The translations under genes and the position numbers were made by a program. From positions 1 to 8,989 of the forward strand of contig CAZQRT010000054.1 in the NCBI GenBank assembly GCA_964596105.1: DNA of 8,989 bases, given 5' to 3'. Position 1 is the stretch's first letter. Every line of letters starts with the position of its first letter. Of the stretch, positions 5,115 through 8,989 are shown in pieces. Source of the stretch: CAJUOR01 sp964596105. Lineage in GTDB: Bacteria; Bacillota_I; Bacilli_A; Erysipelotrichales; Coprobacillaceae. Below the pieces are notes generated by a model that did no database searches, was not told the DNA's origin, and was given only the letters and a program-made list of their open reading frames with translations.

Positions 5115-6835
5115 CTTACCGCTTTCAGCTGACGAGCCGCAACGCGATCTTAAACTTCAGCGAGGAGTATGCCGCGACGCCTTTAGCCCTGATTTTAAGT
5201 GAAGGCTTCACGAAAATCTTAAAAGCCTTCATCTGGCATGAGAAAGAGCGCGGCAGCGATACCTATCTTTATCTGACAGCCTGCCAGCCCGATGACGATG
5301 CCCTGATCAGGGACCTGAAGGATATCGCGCGGCTGTTACTGATCATGGACGGCGACGAGATCGGGGAAACTTACGGGCAGTACGCGCCTTATTTTCTTGA
5401 CCGCGTGGCCATGTATCATATCATTGAGAAATTCTATTTATTCTGGCGCCGCTATCAGCGCTACGCGGTCCTTTTTAATGATCACAAGCATCAGGGCCTG
5501 GGCAGCGCGAGTTTTTTAGACGCCATCAACCATTTTGAGACACTGGTTCTGGAAACTTACCGGACGATTGAACAAAGAGCCGTCGGCCACCAGAACAAGG
5601 TCTACCGCCAGATCGCGGCGGGCGTGAACGCCGGGATTTCCGTGAGCGTCATGCGCTCCACACTGCCTTATGAGTACCGCGCCCTGGACGACATTCCTTT
5701 TATCGAAAATGTCGTCATCCGGCCGCCTTTAATCACTTATTCGAAGCGCAACAAGCGGGACGGGGTGTTTAGGGAAGTGACGGCCAATCCCCTGGAGGAT
5801 AAAAAGTTCGCCGGCGATGAGTGGTTCTGCTATCCCGCCAAGGTCGGCGATCTCTTGGCTTATATTTATTTTCACGTCGATTACATGGCGCACGGGATCA
5901 CCCTGTGCAACCTCTTTGAACTGGCCGACGAGCATGAGTACCGCAGCCGCCAGCCTGATCTGATTTATGTTTTCGGCTATGACGACCAGCAGGAAAACCA
6001 GTGCTTCTATCAGGACGACGCGAATCATTTAATGGTCGGGTATTTATCTTTGTCTGAGAACTTCGATTATTTCGGCTACATGAAAAAGATGATCCTGACG
6101 CTTTATAACGTGAATAAAATCAATCATCAGAAACTTCCCGTGCACGGCGCGATGATCGCGCTGACGCTGCGCGACGGGAGGCATAAAAACATCGTCATCA
6201 TGGGCGACAGCGGGGCGGGCAAATCGGAGACGCTCGAACAGCTCAAAGCCCAGGGACGCGACATGATCCGCGACATGAAGACGGTCTATGATGACATGGG
6301 CGTTTTAAGCCTTGCCGAGGATGGCCGGGTGGTTTCCTCGGGAACGGAAACCGGGGCTTTTGTGCGCCTCGATGATCTTGATGCCGGGTACGGCTACAAG
6401 GAACTGGACCGTTCGGTCTTTATGAATCCCGATAAGGTCAATGCCCGCATCATCATTCCCGTGACAGATTACCGGGATGTCATCACCTCGTATCCGGTTG
6501 ATTATTTTCTTTATGCCAATAACTATGACAAGGAAGGGGAGGCGCTGACTTTCTTCAGCGATGTCGATGAGGCTTTGGCGGTATTTCGGCGCGGGGCGCG
6601 CCAGGCCAAGGGCACAACGACGGAAACCGGCCTGGTCGAGAGTTATTTCGCCAATCCGTTCGGGCCGGTACAAAGACAAAAGCAGTGCGAGGATCTTCTG
6701 CAAAAGTATTTTCAAGCGATGTTTAATCAGCGTTTCGCGGTCGGGATGCTTCGCACCCGGCTGGCGGTTTCCGGCCAGGCGCATAGCGGCCCGAAAGAAT
6801 GCGCCAGCGCTTTGCTTAAGCTGATCAGCGCTTAA
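5111..6835 (+). CDS. PEP carboxykinase/HPr kinase-like P-loop protein of unknown reaction
   Basis: The C-terminal 260 or so residues of this 574-residue protein resemble ATP-type PEP carboxykinase. They show GYMKKMILTLYNV (322-334, PEPCK MKK), PVHGAMIAL (H345, at the place of the PEPCK metal histidine), the P-loop GDSGAGKSE (365-373), RDMKTVYDDMGVL (387-399), NARIIIPV (R446, cf. NTRVSYPI) and KGTTTETGLVESYFANPFGP (500-519, cf. AGTERGITEP...ACFG). The P-loop ending GKSE is closer to HPr kinase. In my alignment the PEPCK metal ligand D269 is replaced by M389, and the oxaloacetate-site motif TGRSPKDK is not apparent. The first 317 residues match nothing I can name. The ATGA overlap with the aminotransferase implies coupled translation. 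True PEPCK activity is uncertain; a different phosphotransfer or a regulatory role is possible. Confidence 0.72.
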   Translation: MTYRFQLTSRNAILNFSEEYAATPLALILSEGFTKILKAFIWHEKERGSDTYLYLTACQPDDDALIRDLKDIARLLLIMDGDEIGETYGQYAPYFLDRVAMYHIIEKFYLFWRRYQRYAVLFNDHKHQGLGSASFLDAINHFETLVLETYRTIEQRAVGHQNKVYRQIAAGVNAGISVSVMRSTLPYEYRALDDIPFIENVVIRPPLITYSKRNKRDGVFREVTANPLEDKKFAGDEWFCYPAKVGDLLAYIYFHVDYMAHGITLCNLFELADEHEYRSRQPDLIYVFGYDDQQENQCFYQDDANHLMVGYLSLSENFDYFGYMKKMILTLYNVNKINHQKLPVHGAMIALTLRDGRHKNIVIMGDSGAGKSETLEQLKAQGRDMIRDMKTVYDDMGVLSLAEDGRVVSSGTETGAFVRLDDLDAGYGYKELDRSVFMNPDKVNARIIIPVTDYRDVITSYPVDYFLYANNYDKEGEALTFFSDVDEALAVFRRGARQAKGTTTETGLVESYFANPFGPVQRQKQCEDLLQKYFQAMFNQRFAVGMLRTRLAVSGQAHSGPKECASALLKLISA

Positions 6836-6860
6836 AAAAAACGCCTCATTGAGACGTTTT
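6834..6860 (-). terminator. Convergent terminator between gdhA and the PEPCK-like gene
   Basis: Arms 6838-6846 and 6852-6860 form a stem with the loop CATTG. Read leftward for gdhA, the stem has one U-G wobble and runs into eight T (6834-6841), a strong terminator. Read rightward the same position is an A-C mismatch and the T-run is only four, so it is weaker for the PEPCK-like gene. It overlaps the stop codons of both genes by a base or two. Confidence 0.82.
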
Positions 6861-8202
6861 AATTAATTCCCTGACTGAGCATGGCGGCCGCGACTTTCTC
6901 AAAACCGGCGATATTGGCTCCGGCGATCAAGTCGTATCCAAGCTGATATTTTGCCGCGGCTTTGACGGAAGAATCATGAATGCTTTTCATGATGGTCTTG
7001 AGGCGGGCATCCACCTCAGCGCCTTCCCAGCTGTAGCGCATGCTGTTTTGCGACATCTCCAAAGCGCTGACGGCGACGCCGCCGGCATTGACAGCCTTGC
7101 TTGGGGCGATGACCACGCCGGCTTTCTGGAAGGCCGCGACAGCATCCGGCAGGGTCGGCATATTGGAAACCTCGATATAGTATTTTGTGCCGTTGGCGAT
7201 GATCGCTTTCGCGTCTTCGAGGTTGACCTCATTTTGCGTGGCGCAAGGCATGACGATATCAGCCGGCACGGACCACGGTTTTTCATGAGCGTGGAACTGG
7301 GCGTTAAACTTTTTGGCGTAATCGGCGAGGCGGATGTCGTTGGAACCGCGAATCTTTAAGAGGTAGGCGATTTTCTCATCGGTACTGACGCCGTCGGGAT
7401 CGTAGACATAACCGTCGCGGCCCGAGATGGTGACGACTTTCGCGCCGTACTCACGGGCTTTGAGGCAGACGCCCCAGGCGGCATTGCCGTAGCCGGAGAT
7501 CACGATGGTTTTGTCTTTCAGGGTATCCCGGAAGTGTTTCATGACTTCATCGGCATAATAAACGGCCCCGTAGCCGGTGGCTTCCGGACGGATGAGCGAG
7601 CCGCCGTATTCTAATGGTTTGCCGGTTAAAACGCCGTTTTCAAAGGCGCCGCGAATGCGCCGGTACTGGCCGTACAGATAGCCGATCTCCCTGGCTCCGA
7701 CTCCGATATCACCGGCGGGAACATCGACATCAGGTCCGATGTGACGGTATAACTCGGTCATGAAGGCCTGGCAGAAACGCATGATCTCGCCGTCGCTTTT
7801 GCCCTGGGGATCAAAGTCGCTGCCGCCTTTGGCGCCGCCGATCGGCAGGGTGGTGAGGGCGTTTTTAAAGGTCTGCTCAAAGCCCAGAAATTTAATGATG
7901 CTTAAATTGACGCTGGGATGAAATCTCAAGCCGCCTTTGTATGGGCCGATGGCGCCGTTAAACTGCACGCGGTAGCCGCGGTTCACCCGCACTTTACCGG
8001 CATCATCCACCCAGGTGACGCGAAAAGAAATCGCTCTTTCCGGTTCCACCATGCGCTCTAAAATCCCGGCTTTCTCATATTCCGGATGGCTCGCCATGAT
8101 CGGGTCCAGGCTTTCTAAAACTTCCCGGACGGCCTGGATGAATTCCGGTTCCCCGGGATTTCTGGCTTTGACGGTATCCATGACACGTTTCGTATATGAC
8201 AT
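6859..8202 (-). CDS. gdhA: NADP-type glutamate dehydrogenase
   Basis: GdhA aminates 2-oxoglutarate to glutamate in the cytosol, the ammonia-assimilating direction for NADP enzymes. The product is 447 residues, the same length as E. coli GdhA, and is alignable end to end by eye. Landmarks are RVQFNGAIGPYKGGLRFHPS (78-97, K89), the catalytic lysine K125 in LPIGGAKGGSDFDP, PAGDIGVGAREIGYLYGQYR (162-181, D165), GGSLIRPEATGYG (200-212), a nucleotide-binding loop GYGNAAWG (237-244, where E. coli has GSGNVAQ), PCATQNEV, and a C-terminal GANIAGFEKVAAAML. The ATG at 8202 follows AAGGAGG at about 7 nt. It is transcribed against the PEPCK-like gene and divergently from the small membrane protein gene. 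NADP rather than NAD specificity is inferred from family resemblance. Confidence 0.97.
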   Translation of the reverse strand: MSYTKRVMDTVKARNPGEPEFIQAVREVLESLDPIMASHPEYEKAGILERMVEPERAISFRVTWVDDAGKVRVNRGYRVQFNGAIGPYKGGLRFHPSVNLSIIKFLGFEQTFKNALTTLPIGGAKGGSDFDPQGKSDGEIMRFCQAFMTELYRHIGPDVDVPAGDIGVGAREIGYLYGQYRRIRGAFENGVLTGKPLEYGGSLIRPEATGYGAVYYADEVMKHFRDTLKDKTIVISGYGNAAWGVCLKAREYGAKVVTISGRDGYVYDPDGVSTDEKIAYLLKIRGSNDIRLADYAKKFNAQFHAHEKPWSVPADIVMPCATQNEVNLEDAKAIIANGTKYYIEVSNMPTLPDAVAAFQKAGVVIAPSKAVNAGGVAVSALEMSQNSMRYSWEGAEVDARLKTIMKSIHDSSVKAAAKYQLGYDLIAGANIAGFEKVAAAMLSQGIN

Positions 8203-8220
8203 ATATTGTCCTCCTTTTTC

Positions 8221-8263
8221 ATTAGACTGGTTTCATTCTAATACAAAAGAATAATAAAATAAA
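8221..8263 (-). promoter_or_regulatory. gdhA promoter with flanking inverted repeat
   Basis: On the minus strand, TAGAAT (-10, 8235-8240) has a weak -35, TTTATT (8258-8263), at 17 bp. The inverted repeat ATTAGA (8221-8226) / TCTAAT (8237-8242), with a 10-bp centre, overlaps the -10 and the predicted start near 8228, so it is a possible operator. The rest of the 8203-8304 spacer is very AT-rich, including the palindrome TTATTTAAATAA (8270-8281). I found no clear promoter for the rightward gene. Confidence 0.5.
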
Positions 8264-8304
8264 GACCTTTTATTTAAATAATTTTTTATCAGCAGGTGAT
8301 CGAT

Positions 8305-8676
8305 ATGCGCTTTAAAGAGAGAAACGGGATCGTGATTGACATCATCATGATCAGTCTTGGTTTGTTCATGCTTTTTTCAGGCTGGCAGATGGAAAAGACA
8401 ATAGCGATGGTCATTGCCGGGCTTTTTCTGGGGCTGGCTATTTTGAGCGTCTTTACCAAATATTATGTGCGAATCACACCGGACGCCATGCTCTTTAACC
8501 GCTATCACGGCCTGATCGCCGTGCCTGTGATTGTCGATTTGAAAGATATTCAGGAAGTCTCGCTGGATAGTGAGCGTCAGGTCAGTATCGTCGCTAAAGA
8601 TCAGCGTTATACGATTCGGGTCCGGCAGGCCGCGAAACTGAAAAGGGAGCTGGAATCATGCTTGAACGGTTCTTAA
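8305..8676 (+). CDS. Small two-helix membrane protein with PH-like soluble tail
   Basis: This 123-residue protein of unknown function has two membrane helices (about 9-26 and 32-50) joined by a short turn. A soluble domain follows, YYVRITPDAMLFNRYHGLI...VDLKDIQEVSLD...QVSIVAKDQRYTIRVRQ, then an ending helix (AAKLKRELESCL). Alternating beta strands, a Lys-Asp-Ile 'DLKDIQEV' turn and a terminal helix recall bacterial PH-like domains of membrane-anchored proteins; this is a fold guess. I chose the ATG at 8305 because AGGTGAT (8294-8300) sits 4 nt upstream; the in-frame GTG at 8296 lies inside that site. The 3' end overlaps the transporter gene by 19 nt, so the two are likely cotranslated and may act in the same membrane process. 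Confidence 0.78.
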   Translation: MRFKERNGIVIDIIMISLGLFMLFSGWQMEKTIAMVIAGLFLGLAILSVFTKYYVRITPDAMLFNRYHGLIAVPVIVDLKDIQEVSLDSERQVSIVAKDQRYTIRVRQAAKLKRELESCLNGS

Positions 8677-8989
8677 ACGCTTTAGGTTTTGCCAAGGACC
8701 GGGAAAAAGCCTCCGGCCGCCTGAGTCTTTTTGGCGTCGGGCTTAACGGCTTTTTATTTATCAGCAAGGCTGTCACGGGATATCTATCCGGGAGCGCGGC
8801 TTTTCTGGCTGATGCCTTCAACAATCTCGCGGACGGCTTAAGCAATGTCACCTTGTATCTGGGAATGCGCGTGGCGCGCAAAGCCCCTGATCATGATCAT
8901 CCTTACGGGCACGGCCGGGCGGAGTATCTGGCGACTTTGGGGATCGGCGTTTTTATTTTGTTTACCGCCTGGGAGCTGTTCTGGTCGGC
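8658..8989 (+). CDS. Cation diffusion facilitator family transporter, N-terminal part (window edge)
   Basis: CDF proteins are dimeric membrane antiporters that export divalent metals in exchange for protons. The 110 residues present show TM1 (about 22-43), TM2 with FLADAFNNLADG (49-60), the hallmark loop PDHDHPYGHGRAEYLATL (77-94) and the start of TM3. Full-length members are about 280-390 residues, so most of the gene lies outside. In TM2 the metal-site pattern is N55-x3-D59, where zinc exporters usually have His or Asp. Asn-Asp in TM2 is, as I recall, associated with manganese exporters such as MntE, but the TM5 site needed to confirm this is not in the window. The ATG at 8658 has AAGGGAG (8643-8649) 8 nt upstream and lies within the end of the preceding gene. 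Confidence 0.93.
   Translation, partial: MLERFLNALGFAKDREKASGRLSLFGVGLNGFLFISKAVTGYLSGSAAFLADAFNNLADGLSNVTLYLGMRVARKAPDHDHPYGHGRAEYLATLGIGVFILFTAWELFWS

Noticed and set aside
6305..6784. A 159-codon open frame on the minus strand inside the PEPCK-like gene
   Set aside because: It lies antisense to a gene with clear P-loop and PEPCK motifs, has no recognisable domain and no good ribosome site. It is a shadow of a GC-rich coding strand.
6976..7359. A 127-codon plus-strand open frame opposite gdhA
   Set aside because: Antisense to a full-length, highly conserved glutamate dehydrogenase; its sequence is explained by the codon pattern of gdhA.
8203..8304. SmtB/CzrA-type operator for the CDF operon
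   Set aside because: The divergent spacer has AT-rich palindromes but no TGA-N8-TCA element like that at 2772-2787, so I do not link the repressor to this transporter.
1..8989. Mobile elements, CRISPR arrays, tRNA or phage genes
   Set aside because: No transposase, integrase, regularly spaced direct repeats, cloverleaf-type sequence or phage-type gene was seen on either strand. Gene content is core metabolic.

Overview
The window looks like chromosomal DNA from a low-to-mid-GC Firmicutes relative. The exact lineage is my inference; Erysipelotrichia or a similar group would fit. The evidence is strong AGGAGG-type ribosome sites, Firmicutes-style extended -10 promoters, a preQ1-I riboswitch with queT/queF, a CzrA-like metal repressor, and standard stop codon use (TGA is a stop). 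A run of exactly 100 N suggests a scaffolded draft or metagenome assembly. I saw no mobile element, tRNA, rRNA, CRISPR array or phage gene.

Left part (1-2752): a leftward housekeeping block, ispG (non-mevalonate isoprenoid synthesis, cut by the window edge) and rpsT (ribosomal protein S20), is separated by a terminator whose hairpin contains the rpsT stop codon. A short divergent promoter region (about 1250-1350) fires rpsT leftward and fmt (Met-tRNA formyltransferase) rightward. The fmt message appears to have almost no leader. An unrecognised three-helix membrane protein follows fmt.

Middle part (2753-4127): a promoter with a perfect 16-bp palindrome filling its spacer leads into a preQ1-I aptamer, then queT (ECF-type transporter S component), queF (preQ0 reductase) and an ArsR-family repressor with a CzrA-type zinc site. 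The set reads as a salvage unit for queuosine precursors: QueT imports a deazaguanine base, QueF reduces preQ0 to preQ1, and preQ1 feeds back on the leader. The co-encoded zinc-type repressor is the unexpected member.

Right-middle part (4128-6860): a two-gene unit with its own extended -10 promoter. A class V aminotransferase, interrupted by the 100-N gap, is coupled by an ATGA overlap to a 574-residue protein of the PEP carboxykinase/HPr kinase P-loop class. That protein keeps several PEPCK landmarks but appears to lack one metal-binding aspartate and has an atypical N-terminal half. It is the best candidate for undescribed biochemistry here.

Right part (6834-8989): a convergent terminator separates this unit from leftward gdhA (NADP-type glutamate dehydrogenase). 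After a 102-bp AT-rich divergent spacer, a small membrane protein with a PH-like tail overlaps the start of a cation diffusion facilitator (manganese-like signature), which runs off the window.
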